This document shows, piece after piece, positions 9,991 to 22,390 of a DNA stretch of 64,000 bases. The first letter of the stretch is position 1, and each line of letters begins with the position of its first letter. The DNA is taken from assembly GCA_963971225.1 (NCBI GenBank), contig OZ020269.1, positions 10,625,201 to 10,689,200 on the forward strand, in the 5' to 3' direction. The DNA is from Melieria omissa (lineage: Eukaryota; Arthropoda; Insecta; Diptera; Ulidiidae). Position numbers and translations under genes: made by a program. The notes beneath the pieces were generated by a model. That model was given only the letters and a program-made list of their open reading frames with translations. It was not told the origin of the DNA and did no database searches.

Positions 9991-11610
9991 CAGATACACA
10001 AAGTTCCGTGTAAGTTGCGAGGTTCGTTCGATCAGAAGTAGAATTCAAAAACTAACTAAGTTAAGTTTGGTCAAAAAGTATAACGCAATATTTTTGTATT
10101 TTTCACTAAAGCAAATGTAACTAAATTCTTAATGCCAGTGGCACATTTCATGCTACAACACCAGTTGCAGCTGCAACCTTGGCAACCTACAAAAGTCGCC
10201 CTCATGAGTTGTTCTCGCGCAATTCTCAATCTCGCAGTCTCTCGTCTCCGGTCATCGTCGCCTGCCACAACTCCCGCGCCCACCAGTCAACGCCGATGCC
10301 AAAGCGTGACTTCGCCGCGGTCGGTTAATGTGTCTGCGTGCCTGCGCGACTATTGGCTGCTTTGCATAATAAATGTTTTCAAAATTGTTTTTCACCCATT
10401 TAAAACTTTACGCCTGTCAGTGGCGGCGGCGACGTCCCGACACCGAGCGCCAACAGCCGTGGGTGTTGTTGCTGTAACTATTGTTGACATTGTTGTGCGG
10501 TGCCGTTGTGCGGCATTTCTCGTTGTTGTCGCCTCTTTGTTTTTCAATAAATCTTCCAACGATTTTTTCTCCATTTTTTTTTCTTCTATTCGCCGGCTAG
10601 TTTGGTTGTTTCTCGTGTGTTTGTTTTCCAAATTAAAGTGTGAATCTTTTTTATTGGAATTCGATTTTAATTTCGTTTTCGATGACAACAACGACTGGCG
10701 GCGGTTGGTGCTCGTGGCTCGTTGTGCTCATTAATATGATTGGCTTAATTGACAATCTTGTTCGTGCCCAGCATTGACACTTTGCCTTATCATAACAAAT
10801 TGACAGGTGTTTAAAATTTGACATTCCTACTGTCAGCGCGTGTGTGAGTGTGTGCGTCGATTGCCAGCCAACTGTTTGAGCATTTGGATTTTTTTTGAAT
10901 GAAATCAAATTCTTCATTGTTTTGCTTGTTTCGAATGTTGCCGCGCTCGAGCGGAATTTCTTTTCAATGAATGTCGTTTGTTTGCCGCGCAGAACCCACA
11001 GCACAATAACAATGCAGCCAAAGAATTTATTGTACAATCAACGTTTGTAATATTAACGAAGAAATATTGATACAAGCTCTATCAGCGAACAAATGAAACT
11101 TTCCCTAAATTGCAAAGACATTATTGAATATTTGTCAAATACTTTTGAATCGAACGCACTGAAGGTCAGTCAGATCAATGACAGGTGGGTGCCAAGGTAC
11201 TTAAAATTGCTAGTTTGTAAAGTTTTTAACAAGAGACATGGCTGGTATTGAGAAATATTTAAATAGTTTTTATGATCACATATCAGAATTTGATTTGAAA
11301 ATCGTTTAAATCGAGTCAGCTTAACGGTTTGTCTGCAGGGAGCTGAGATGTCAGTATGAAATTTGGTATGAAATTTAATATGAAATTCAGTATAATTCAG
11401 TATTTTAATTAGACTAGAAAAAAGTTTAATCTTATGGAATGAAAAGCTTACACAAAAATTGTCAATTACCTAATCTTAATCTTAGAGCCAACCAGTTTAA
11501 CGCCGAATCCCAACGTTGGTTTTCGGCAATTTTCCTTTCTCACTTGAAGATTTTGCGATTCTTCTAACTCTCATCTGATTCATGTGAATAGCGATAGAAG
11601 TAGACGAGTG
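9991..11610. other. Unannotated DNA; long open frame not accepted
   Basis: 10132-10734 on the + strand is open for 200 codons, the longest ATG frame in the left half outside satellites. Its predicted protein has alternating Val/Phe/Leu-rich and Ser/Arg-rich patches caused by GTTGTT and TTTTCT runs, and shows no domain or homology that I recognise. 10830-10860 holds a GTGTGT-like stretch. 11041-11610 is AT-rich with nothing identified. Confidence 0.45.
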
Positions 11611-11617
11611 TTTCACC

Positions 11618-11690
11618 AGCCCCAGCTAGGAATCGAACCTAGGGCCTCTCGTGTAAGAAGCCAGCGCGCTACCCACTGGATTTGTAAGGC
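11618..11690 (-). other. tRNA-like segment, probably SINE or tRNA pseudogene
   Basis: On the minus strand GTGGGTAGCGCGCTGG resembles a D-arm/A-box, CTGGCTTCTTACACGAG an anticodon arm and TAGGTTCGATTCCTA a canonical T-arm with B-box (GGTTCGATTCC). The 3' AGCTGGGGCT has no convincing 5' acceptor partner, so it is unlikely to be a working tRNA. No target duplication or poly-A tail was found. A tRNA-derived SINE head is the simplest reading; covariance-model scoring would settle it. Confidence 0.5.
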
Positions 11691-11740
11691 CGACTTTTAC
11701 AACAAGAACCCATCTTTCTGTTCACCAAACTCTTCCTTAA

Positions 11741-13363
11741 CCCTCATCCGACGTTCAAAAAAACTCACACATAAGATGTTCGGGTGATATTTCACCCATA
11801 TGGTACTTTGCATTGTTTTAATGAATTTGTTGACCAATTATAATAAAAAATAATTTGTTATCTTTAATCTTTATTATCTTTGTTATCATACAGATAAATA
11901 AGTTGAAAAATTTTTCGATATTTTTTTGCAATGAGGGCAACTAGGTTAGGTTAGGTTATTATGGATGCCTCGGTAAGAGACCCACTCGGAGGCATATTAT
12001 GAGACCCGTTGTGATATACCACAAATTTCACCCGTTTTTAAATGTGTATATAATACTGTTTTTCGAACATATGTTACAGCACTCATTTCAATCGGATGGG
12101 GAAAGGGGGCAAGGAAGGGCAGTAGTTAACTAAAACTTTGTGTTCACCACAAGTATACTTTTTTCAGTAATTGCAAGCAGAATATGTCTCTTGATCGTTT
12201 TTGATATCAAATTGGCGCCGTGTTCCAATAATTCTTTTACTTTTTTACGCTCTGATTTTCTGACAAGGTTTGCAAAAATTGCTGTATTGAGATAAGAAGT
12301 CAGCATGAAGATTTTCCTTTCGCTTACGTTGCTCTACGCAAAATCTTTAACTTTACTAAACTAAAATCTAAGTCTTCAAGAAAAATTCGCCGCTTGTACT
12401 TTTTGTACAAGCGATCCAGATGGAATCGAGAGCGATTAGTTTTTCGCTTGACGGTATAGTTAGTGAACAATCAATTGGTCTTAAGTGTCAACTACTGCTT
12501 TTGACTTATTGTAAAACGATATAATTTCGGGTAGTTTTTTGTTACCCACATATCCTCGTTATGATGAAAAGTGCTCAAAGGGGCATCTTCCTCTTGTTAA
12601 CTTAGTGTGCCCTTTTCATAGGACGTACATAGCAGTTGTCGCTAAACCCACGTTTCTCATATATCTCTTATGGGTGTTAACGAGCTTCATTCTTGATTAC
12701 AATCATTACGTTCTTGGCGAATGGTTTTGTCACCGATAGAACGAAAAATTGGTCTACCTGTTGTGTAACTCTACAGATTATCAAGATATTCCCCATTCGA
12801 CTTATAAACACCACTCAAAATTGAAATACCAAACTATGCCTGAATACCACCAACGCTGATCCATGCACTGCCCAAAACTCGCAAACCTTCAACATTAGTT
12901 TTGTCAGTTAATATCTTTAACATTGGTCTTCATTAGCATCTTTTATTACTGACACACGACTTCAAGCATAACGAGTTATACCAACTTTAGTTGAAATAAA
13001 ATAATTGGCTCCTACTTTTCCGTTGAGCTCAGGAGGCCTATTGATCCATAAAAAGGTTTTGCCTATAAAAGCAGTTCAAAACTTCCAATCCACAGACGTA
13101 ATCTTATGGCATTTTCTGTATGTGTTGCGTTGGATTTCTATACAATTTGTATATGGGTGAAATATCACCCGAACGTCGCCCACGTAACTTTTTTTGTAAT
13201 CACCGTTATAATCAAATAATCAATATGTTGTAGATAAATTCTAAAAGTTATATTGGTTTGCTACAAATACAAGAAACCTTAATCATTTTGATAAATATAT
13301 AGGAAAGTTATAGCATCTCAAAGTTGAAAATGGGTGAAAAATCACCCGAACGACGGATTAGGG
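11741..13363. mobile_element. piggyBac-like TTAA element, non-autonomous or decayed
   Basis: TTAA occurs at both boundaries (11737-11740 and 13364-13367). The termini are CCCTCATCCGACGTTC and the complement of CCCTAATCCGTCGTTC (14 of 16 matching). Exact TTAA duplication and a CCC-start TIR are piggyBac hallmarks. A 24-bp subterminal inverted repeat containing GTTCGGGTGATATTTCACCC lies at 11778-11801 and 13151-13174, and a close variant abuts the right TIR. The 1.6-kb interior has only short frames (for example 12539-12739 on +), and I could not identify a transposase. Confidence 0.75.
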
Positions 13364-13367
13364 TTAA

Positions 13368-15289
13368 TGTATTTCAACATGGTTTCGCCAGGGTTTAACA
13401 TATATAAACCAACTAACCAATATATGGTTGAAAACTTGACTGGAACTAAAGTATTTTCGCTTCAAAACTTGATGTCTGATGTTGGCTACATCAATCGGTT
13501 AATTCTGTTCTGCTTGATTAAATAATCGTTAACAGATTAACTTACAGACTTACAGATCTTTACAAACGCCCAGAAACGACCATTCATTATGATCTGAATT
13601 GCTTTCAAAGCATCATTGCTTCTGCCATGTTCCGTTCAATGACTCATGTCCTAACCGATGAGTACTTCATTTCTTACGAAAGAGACAAAATTGGATCGAC
13701 TCTTGGATTTGTTAATTTAACTCTGTTATTATGCAACCAGTACATGTCAATCCAGATGCTCTCATCTGGATTGTACTCGTATGTCATTCGTCATTAGTTG
13801 TAACGTTATGAATCCATAAATCAAGAAAGTGAAATTTGTTCCTATAGAATTTTTTTCTACAATTTTCGAAGTATAATCTGAAGTAGAAGAATCCACTAAT
13901 ATGATCCAATATGAGAAAAATTTGTTCTGAGTAACATTTAAAGAAATTAGTTTCAAACGACCTCGTTGACAAAATTATGTCACGTCTGCTTTATTTAAGA
14001 TCATCTGGATGGAACGACTGTGAAAAGACGTAGTAAGTAGAAAAAGTAATAGAAAAAAGCAGTAAGGAAGAAAAAGCAGTAAGGAACCTGTAAGCGTTTC
14101 TCTATCTCAACTGAGAGATCAAGAGTGTCTGGAAAGCTTGATGATTCACGCTCAAGTGAAGATCCACAACCAAAGCGATTACAGCAATGTTGGACTTCTT
14201 CGTCACATGATGAGTTAAAAAAACAAAAGTATTTATAATATAGAATTGTATGTTTTTAAAACAAAATGTAGTCCTGTTGGATACTAATGGAGAAGAGTAA
14301 AAAATTCTCTGATAATAGAAGAGGCTTTTTTACTCCAAAGAGTTGTCTAGATTTTAAATGAACGATGCTTGAATCACAATCAACTCTCGAACTTTCAAAC
14401 CATCAACTTACAAAACTTTCAACATATAGAATCCACATCCATATTTCCTCAGCGACTTTTAACTTTCTGTTATTACTTAATGAGCTATAAAACCTAAAAA
14501 GAAAAACCTATTCACCTCTTGTCACAGCAAATAGTTCAGTCCAACCATGTGACTATGTATGTACCTCATTCTTTTGTATGTATGTATGTATAAATATGTC
14601 CCTTGGAACGTCGTTAGTCAGCACGTCAATCTGTCTGTTATGCTATCTATCTGTCTGCAGTGGTATATGTCAAGTTTGTGCACAGAAATTGTCATGTCTT
14701 GTTGGCGAAAATTCAAATTTACCGTCGCACACATTTTTCCTACGCCACTTCAATGCGCCACACTGCAACAATTCACGCAGCGAATGTACAAATTTGAAAT
14801 TGAATTTTCGCCATCGATTTTTTTGTGGTTTTTGTTTAGTTTTTCCATGTCGGCGCTGTCACTCGCATTGTCTTTGAGTCGCGTACGTTTGGTGAGTTTG
14901 CGGCAAAGTCGCACAAGGAACGCAGACATTGCGCACGCGCGCATGTTTTGTTCATTTCTCTTCAATTGTTCGCATGTCGTGTTTGCTCTGTGTTTTTCTG
15001 CGTGTTTCGTTTATTTTTTTGTTTATTTTTTATTATTGTATTTTTGCATATTCTGTTGACAAAAAAACATGCAAAAGTTTGTGTGTTTATATGTTGCAAT
15101 AATTCAACGTCAACAGTTGGCAACACGAGTGCCGTTGGGCACTTTGGTGCAAGAACATTCAGTTGGAACAATCAAATATTTGAGACAAATTTAATATTTC
15201 TGGCACATTGCGATACTTTATTTTTTAATTGTTTTCATAAATTTTCTGCAGTGATCATTAGTTCATTCTGACATTTTGGCCTATTTTGA
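13368..15289. other. Unannotated DNA
   Basis: 13368-14540 is AT-rich with no recognised feature. ATGT tetranucleotides occur near 14553-14590. 14660-15060 is richer in unique sequence; a 166-codon frame at 14559-15059 is driven by TTTT/TTGT runs late in its length and has no recognisable domain. Confidence 0.45.
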
Positions 15290-16430
15290 CATTAATCATT
15301 CATAGTTCATCGCATTTTTCAATACTCAAAAATTAAAAAAAATATTAAACAAAATATTAAACAACAATTTTAAAAATATTAAAAAAAATATTAAAATATT
15401 AAAAATATTTAAAACAATATTTTATAATTTTTCTAAAATATTTTCTCTTGAACATTAAAACAAATATTAAACAAAATATTGAACAACAATTTTAAAAATA
15501 TTAAGAAAAATATTAAAATATTAAAAACAATATATTATAATTTTTCTAAAATATTTTCTCTTTAATTGGTCATTAATCATTTAAAGGTTTTTCAACATTA
15601 AAATATTAAATACTTCTTGAACATAAAAATATTAAACAAAATATTAAACAACAATTTTAAAAATATAAAAAAAAATATTAAAATATTAAAAATATTTAAA
15701 ACAATATTTTATAATTTTTCTAAAATATTTTCTCTTGAATATTAAAAAAAAATATTAAACAAAATATCAAACAACAATTTTAAGAATATTAAAAAAAATA
15801 TTAAAATATTGAAAACAATAGTTTATAATTTATTTAAAAAGTATTTTCTCTCTAACTGGTCATTAATCATTTAAAGTTTTTTCAACATTCAAATATTAAA
15901 TACTTCTTGAACATAAAAAAAAATTATAAGAATAGTTATTTAAAGAAATATATATTTTATAATTTTTCTAAAAAAGTTCTCTCTAATTGGTCATTAATTA
16001 TTCAAATATTAACACATTTTGAACACTAAAATATAAACATAAAATATTAAATATTTCTTTAACATTAAAAAAATGTATTTAAAAAAATAGTTAATATAAA
16101 AAAATATTTTCAAATTTTTCTAAAATATTTCTCCCTATTTGGTTATTAATCACTCAAAAATTATAAAATTTTTTAACTCTAAAATATCAAATAATTCTTG
16201 ACCATTAAAAAACATATTTATAAAAAAAGCTTATATTAAAAACAATATTTTGTAATTTTTCTGAAATATTTTCACTCTATTTGGTCATTAATCATTCAAA
16301 GATTATCACTTTTTCAACACTCAAATATTTCACATTTCTTAAACATTTCAATAAAAAAATATCAATAAAAAATCAATAAAAAATTTTACAAGTTCTCCAA
16401 TACTTACTTCCTTTACGGTCAATAATTCAT
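15290..16430. repeat. AT-rich minisatellite array, same unit as 9.5-9.9 kb
   Basis: Successive blocks repeat TATAATTTTTCTAAAATATT, CTCT.TAATTGGTCATTAA, TCATT.AAAG.TTTTTCAAC and TACTTCTTGAACAT, with ATTAAAATATTAAA filler. Around seven partly degenerate units of variable length (about 100-190 bp) are visible. Unit identity with the block at 9.5-9.9 kb is clear by eye. No coding potential. Confidence 0.9.
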
Positions 16431-17399
16431 TCAAAGATTATCATCACATTGCTTGAACACTATTCCCACTTTAACTAAAATCTCAAATTTAGATTTCCTA
16501 ACACAAATTCTTCCTCAATAATTTCCACTTTGAATTCGAAAAGTCATAAAGCCTTCCGCCTCATTGCGTATTTTTTCCACATTTCATTGTCTGCTTATGA
16601 GATTGGACCGGATTTGGCTTTCGTTGGTCAATAACCCAACACTAACATTCTTGTTGTTGTTGTTGTTGTTGCTGGTGCGGTGCGGTGTGTTGTGTTGTGT
16701 TCTGTTGTTGTGTTATTGTGTGGCGCTGGCTGCATGCTCCAAGTGTTCAAACCTTATACGACACATGCACACCCATACACACCCATTCACACACACACAC
16801 ACAAGCCGCTGAGCGTTGAAGCCCATATTCCATGGCGTTTGTGTGTTGAAAATTGTCAAGTCAAAAGTGCGTCGCCATCATCGTCGTTTTGCGCTTTGCG
16901 GCTGTGCTATTCTCCTTTTCCTTTATTGTTGTTTTTGTTGCCGTTGTGGTTTTTGTCTATCAACGCTTGGCATCTGCGGGATTATGTTATATTTTTACAT
17001 ACATACATACGGACAAAATAATATATGAAAATAGTTCAAATATTTGTTGGTATTGTTGACGGCCCACGCAACGCTGAGTCCATTGAAATTGGTCTCCATG
17101 TGTTCTTCGCGACTGGTTGCGATGTGGAGAATTGGAATTGGAATTGAAATTGGTGCCACAATTGAAATATTTATTAGTATGAGGTGTTGGCATGCGGCGG
17201 CCAACTTGGATCGATATATGAACATGCGATGCTTTCAGTATAGATGTGAGTATAGACATGATTTAGTAAATGATTTTTAGATTTTCATGCTCTGGAACCA
17301 CTTATTTTATGCAGTTTGACGAAAAAATGCATGAAATGAAATCATTTGTGTACTAAAATGTGTGTGTGGTCAAAGTGCTCAAAAGTGCTGGAAAATTTG
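16431..17399. other. Unannotated DNA with GTT and CA microsatellites
   Basis: Includes (GTT)n near 16650-16672, a GT-rich stretch 16680-16720 and (CA)n at about 16787-16803. The overlapping short frames on both strands follow these repeats. Nothing else is recognised. Confidence 0.5.
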
Positions 17400-17940
17400 A
17401 CAAATTACTTCACAGGTGCTCTGAAGTTGTTCTTAGAGTGTTAAAACCTATGACTGACCCACACTAATTTTTTCTTCTGAACATTTCTTTCGAACATACT
17501 TATTCTCTATTTTCAACCTTTCATGATGCTTCCATAGAAATCTATAGTTTTTATAAAATGAGCGCCCACAGCTCCCACGTTGCTCCCAGATGTACTAAAT
17601 GTAGGACTACCCACATTTATTTGTCCTTCCAAATGTTTTTTTCAAACATACCTACACTCTATCTTCGACTCTTGAGGGGGTTGCCATACGAAACTGGTAA
17701 TTTTCTATCTAATTTTTTACTAGCTCCCCACTAGTAAATTGAGTACTCATATCTCAGAAACTATCTAACCTATTTGAATGATTTATTCCACAATCAACAG
17801 CATTCTTGAGTGCCAAAAATACAAAACTAAATAAACTTTACAAATTCAACACCAGAGGGCGCTTCTCATACAAAAGAAGTTGCGTGTTTATCAACTTTTG
17901 GGTTTCAGCAAAGCAAACTTCAAAATGTACTGTCCAAACT
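17400..17940 (+). repeat. Dispersed ~540-bp repeat, copy 1, with CTCF-like motif
   Basis: Shares with 26502-27020 and 55421-55975 a collinear series of words: GAAGTTGTTCTTAGAG, TTTCTTTCGAACATAC, GCTCCCA, TTATTCCACAATCAACA, ATTCTTGAGTGC, CACCAGAGGGCGC (17850-17862) and CAACTTTTGGGTTT. No frame is conserved across copies and no TIR, LTR or A-tail was found at the edges, so its class is unknown. Confidence 0.88.
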
Positions 17941-18789
17941 CATTTTTCAATATCTCTATCCCCTTCTAACATCTATGGATTACATTCACTGGGATTTAGC
18001 CACTTCATAGCTTCTAAGCGTATCGTACTAAATCACCTTGAAGTCCATCAATTGCTGCGCACTCATTTCGATTACCCATTGGCATAAATTTTGCACAAAA
18101 ATTCGTATGCAATTATTCCATTTGTCTGCTGAATTTATTGACATTTTCGCAAAATAAAATTTAATCAATGCGAGATCACGTTGGTCCGGCGGCCGATTGT
18201 CATCGATTGCGGGTAATGACTTCATTAGTTCGATCGCACAGCGCATTTAATTAAACGCAAAAATCAGCAAAATACAAATTGCGCACAATCAATGCACTGC
18301 AAATGGCCAACAACAAAAGCTCTTAGCGATAAATACATTTGTGCCAAGTAATACAAGAATACAAAAAAATAACTAAATAAAAATCAAAATAAATGCAAAG
18401 CAAAAGAAATAAATGGCAAACAATACAACAAAGGCTCTGCGTCCCACCCACAACTAACTGAAGTATGCAGTCAGAAAAAACTAAAAGGTACACGTCGAGA
18501 TACATATTGCACAATTGCAGCCAACTGCTGCAAGCAACAACAGCAACAATAACAACAACAGCGACGACGACGACGACGACGGCAAAATGGCAAATGGCTG
18601 CCGCACCGCATTTGTCATTCATAATTCACAGAAATCGAAATTTGAAATTTCAATCACAACAACAACAACAAGAACAACCACAGTAGCTACACTTAACAAC
18701 AATAAAGTGACTGCAACAAAAATATTGGTGATTTTTGTCTTCGACAAAGCAACGGCGACGGCTGAAGGTTTAAAAGTAAATTGAAGCGA
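17941..18789. other. Unannotated DNA with CAA/GAC triplet runs
   Basis: 18510-18700 carries AACAACAA, GACGACGACG and CAACAACAACAA runs. Open frames on both strands encode Asn/Thr/Asp or Val repeats and are not taken as genes. Confidence 0.5.
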
Positions 18790-19545
18790 AGTTGCAGTTT
18801 TTTACTAAATTTTGTTTTATATTTTGAAATAAAAATTGAAAATTTTCTGAAGTTTGTCTAAGTTGTTAAATTTTTCAATGTTAAATTAAATCCTTTTCGC
18901 TTTTTAATATCAAATAAAAAAAAATGGTTTCGAAAACAGTAAAAACCCACAAAAGTACAACACAAAAATAGAAAAATTTATTTTTCTTCTTTAAACTGTC
19001 TAATTTTTTAAATTATATAAAAAACTAGATCTTTCTCTCTTTCTTTAATCAAAAATTGTCACTGTGACTTTTGAATTGTTAACAAAAAGTAGGAACGAAA
19101 AGTAATGAAAATGAAAAAAAACTTATATATATTTTTCTTAAAATTGTCTTATGTTACAAATATGTACAGTTGTCTTAAAATTATTAATGATAAATCGCAA
19201 TAAACATTTTTCCAAAAACAACAAAAGCACAAAAAAAACAAAAAAAAAATAAAAATGTTAAATTGTTTTCTTTAAATTGTCTAATTTTTTTAAATCGAAC
19301 AAAAAATTCAGCGTTTTCCTCCTTTAATTCAAAATTGTCACTGTGACCCTCAAATTTTTAATGAAAAGTATGAATGAAAAGTAACAAAACATTACACAAA
19401 ATTATTATTTAGATATTTCTTAAAATTGTTTGTTGTTACAGTTCTCTTAAAATTATCTAATTTTTTTCAATCTTAAAATTATAAATTACAAATTTTCTCT
19501 ACTTAATCAAATCGTTTTCAAATTTCAAATTTTCAAAATTCTTTT
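18790..19545. repeat. AT-rich tandem block, ~285-bp unit
   Basis: At least two full units and part of a third share AAATTGTCTAATTTTT, CAAAATTGTCACTGTGAC, a GAA(C/T)GAAAAGTAA word and TTCTTAAAATTGT. For example, CACTGTGAC appears near 19060 and 19340. The unit differs from those of the neighbouring AT blocks. Confidence 0.78.
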
Positions 19546-20884
19546 TCAGCAACAATAACAACACACAAAATTACAACAACAACAACCCTTATTAGAACAT
19601 TAAACTACAAATCATACAAAAACAATAACAATTCACTACAAAACCACTTCTAACTTAACGCAGACATTACAACAAAACATGTTGCGGCACACCGACGCAC
19701 AAAAAACAATCGGCCAACAAACTGCACCTACAACAACAACCATTCACATTTCTATTGTAGAAAAATAAAAATTAACTAAAACAACAATAAAAACAACTAT
19801 CATTGTACGGTTATGTTATAAAATGACTGACCAAGTTTAGATCGTCAGCACATCATCAGGCAACCAACTGGCAGAGCATTGAACGCATTTTGTCCACACA
19901 CACACACAGCGCCAGCGATTGTCAAAGGAACCAACTGCCGCCGCCGCCGCAGTCACCGTACGGCGACAGTTCGCAGTCATTTGTCGTATCCGCAAAAGCG
20001 CGCACGAAGGCAGCGCCGCCGCCGCCATCGCCGCCAGCGCAACGCAACCCAACGAAACCCACTCAAAACTGTGTGGCCGCAGCTGAAGTTGGCCAACCAG
20101 TTGGCATACAGTAAACACTATACACTAACAACAACAACAACACAAGCCAAAAATGATGAGACCGCATCCATCCATCCATCTATCCATCGAACCAACCGAT
20201 CAACAGACCATCCAACCAGCCACCCATCCATCCTTCCATCCATCCTGTCAGTGCAGTAAATTTTTCGCTACTTTGCTACTTTACACGCAATTTAGTGTCT
20301 GTGGTGGCCGCTACGACTGCCACTTGGCCATCCAGTGGCCACTGCTCGTTGTGGCAAGTGGCAACAACTTCAGCGCTTCGACGCTTCGACACAACTCCAA
20401 CTTACAGTAGTTCGAGTTGTTCCTACACGCCGCGTTCTTCTTCTCTCTTCTGCTGTTTTCCCCCGTTTTTTGCTTGGCGTTTATGTGACATTTGTTGTTG
20501 TTGTTGTTCTCATGCAGCCTAGCAATTACAACAACACCAAAACTGATAAGACATTCAATCATTATGTAATACGACAGTTGACAGCAGTTGAACGCGCTCA
20601 TCATTACAAAATCGCAACGGCACCGCATTGCAATGGATCTTGAGCGGGCAACAACAACAACAGCAACAACAACGGCTAGGCGACATGAGCTAATGTGCAC
20701 TGGAGCGCATTCAAAGGACTACAATTGTTAAATGTTGTGGGTATTTTTGCGGCAATGATGAGCCTTGAATTTAAATGAAACCGTTGGTTGTAAAATTTTT
20801 TTGAACGCCTAAATCTTTGTATCACACAAACTGCTGCAGTGTCTTTGAAGCGATAATTTCTCTTCGAAACCGCAAGTTTTTCGA
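19546..20884. other. Unannotated DNA with CAA, CATC and CGC triplet/tetramer runs
   Basis: CAACAA runs occur at 19550-19800 and 20120-20145, a CCGCCG patch at 19935-20040, and a CATC tetranucleotide tract with variants at 20165-20250. Overlapping frames reflect these repeats. No gene is supported. Confidence 0.5.
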
Positions 20885-22390
20885 TGATAAAAGCTCTTTA
20901 TTCTTTAATTTTAAATAATTAAAAACTCAAAATAAAATTTAATTAATTTTGTTTCAGTTCATTAATTTTTTTGTTTACTCAAAAAAATTTATTTTCATTT
21001 TAAACTAAATTGATTGGCAATTTGCTCAAAATAAAATTTAATTAATTTTATTTAATCAAATAATCAAAATAAAATTTAATTAATTTTATTTCTGTTCATT
21101 TAATTATTGTTTATTTAAAAAAAGTATTTTCATTTAAAACTAAATTGATTGGCAATTGAAAAAATTTGCTCAGAAGAAAATTTAATTAACTTGAATCAAT
21201 CAATTAATCAAAATAAAATTTAATGAATTTTAATTTAGTTCATTTAATTTTTGTTTATTTAATAAAATGTATTTTCATTTAAAACTAAATTGATTTTTTA
21301 GTTAATCAATGTTGATAGTTAATCAATTAATATAAATAAAGTTTAATTAATTTTAATTTAGTTCATTTAATTTTTGTTTATTTAAAAAAGTAAAATTAAA
21401 TAATTTTAGTTCATCAATTGATCAAACAAAACTTAAAGAATTTTATTTCAGTTCATTTAATTTTTGTTTATTTAATAAAATGTATTTTAATTTAAAATAA
21501 AATTAAATAAAATTTAATTATTTTTAATTAATCAATTAAACAAAATAAAATTTAGTTAATTCTATTTCAGTTCATTTGATTTTTATTTATTTACAAAAAT
21601 CTATTTTCATTTAGAACTAAATTGGTTGGTAATTAAACAAATTTGCTTAAAATAAAATTTAATTAATTTTAATTAATCAATTAATCAAAATAAAACTTAA
21701 TTAATTTTAATTTAGTTCATTAAATTTTTGTTCCTTTAGTCAAAATAAAATTAATTTAATTCAATTAATTTTTGTTTAATTAAAAAAATGTATTTTAATT
21801 TAAAACTAAATTGATTGGCAATTGAAAAAATTTGCTCAAAATAAAATTTAATTAATTTTAATTAATCAATAAGTCAAAATAAAATTTAATTAACTATAAT
21901 TTAGTTGAAATAATTTTTGTTTATTTAATAAATTTTATTTTCATTATAACTAAGTTGATTAAGAATTGAAAAAATTAAATTTTTGTTCCATTAGTCAAAA
22001 CAAAATTAATTTAATTTTAATTTAATTCAATTAATTTTTGTTTAATTAAAACAATGTATTTTATTGTAAAACTAAATTGATTGGCAATTGAAAAAATTTG
22101 CTCTAAACAAATTTAATTAATTTTAATTAATCAATTAGTCAAAATAAAATTTAATTAACTATAATTTAGTTCAATTAATTTTTGTTTACTTAATAAATTT
22201 TATTTTCATTAAAACTAAATTGATTGGCAGTTGAAAAAATTTGCTCAAAATAAAATTTAATTAATTTTAATTAATCAATTAGTCAAATTTAAATTTAATT
22301 AATTTTATTTCAGTTCATTTCTTTTTTTTTTATTTAAAAAAAAATATTTTCATTTAAAACTAAATTGATTGGCAATTAACTTGAATTAGT
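20885..22390. repeat. AT-rich minisatellite array, ~120-190-bp unit, about ten copies
   Basis: ACTAAATTGATTGGCAATT (or a close variant) recurs near 21005, 21140, 21285, 21618, 21803, 21950, 22070, 22217 and 22360. Each is followed by AAATAAAATTTAATTAATTT and a TTCATTTAATTTTTGTTTAT segment. Spacing varies because short TTAATTAA-rich pieces are duplicated within units. No coding potential. Confidence 0.93.

Noticed and set aside
10132..10734. 200-codon + strand open frame
   Set aside because: No recognisable domain; composition follows GTTGTT and TTTTCT runs, and a similar-quality frame exists on the opposite strand at 10392-10691.
14559..15059. 166-codon + strand open frame
   Set aside because: The Phe/Leu-rich second half comes from TTTT runs; no family resemblance and another frame overlaps it.
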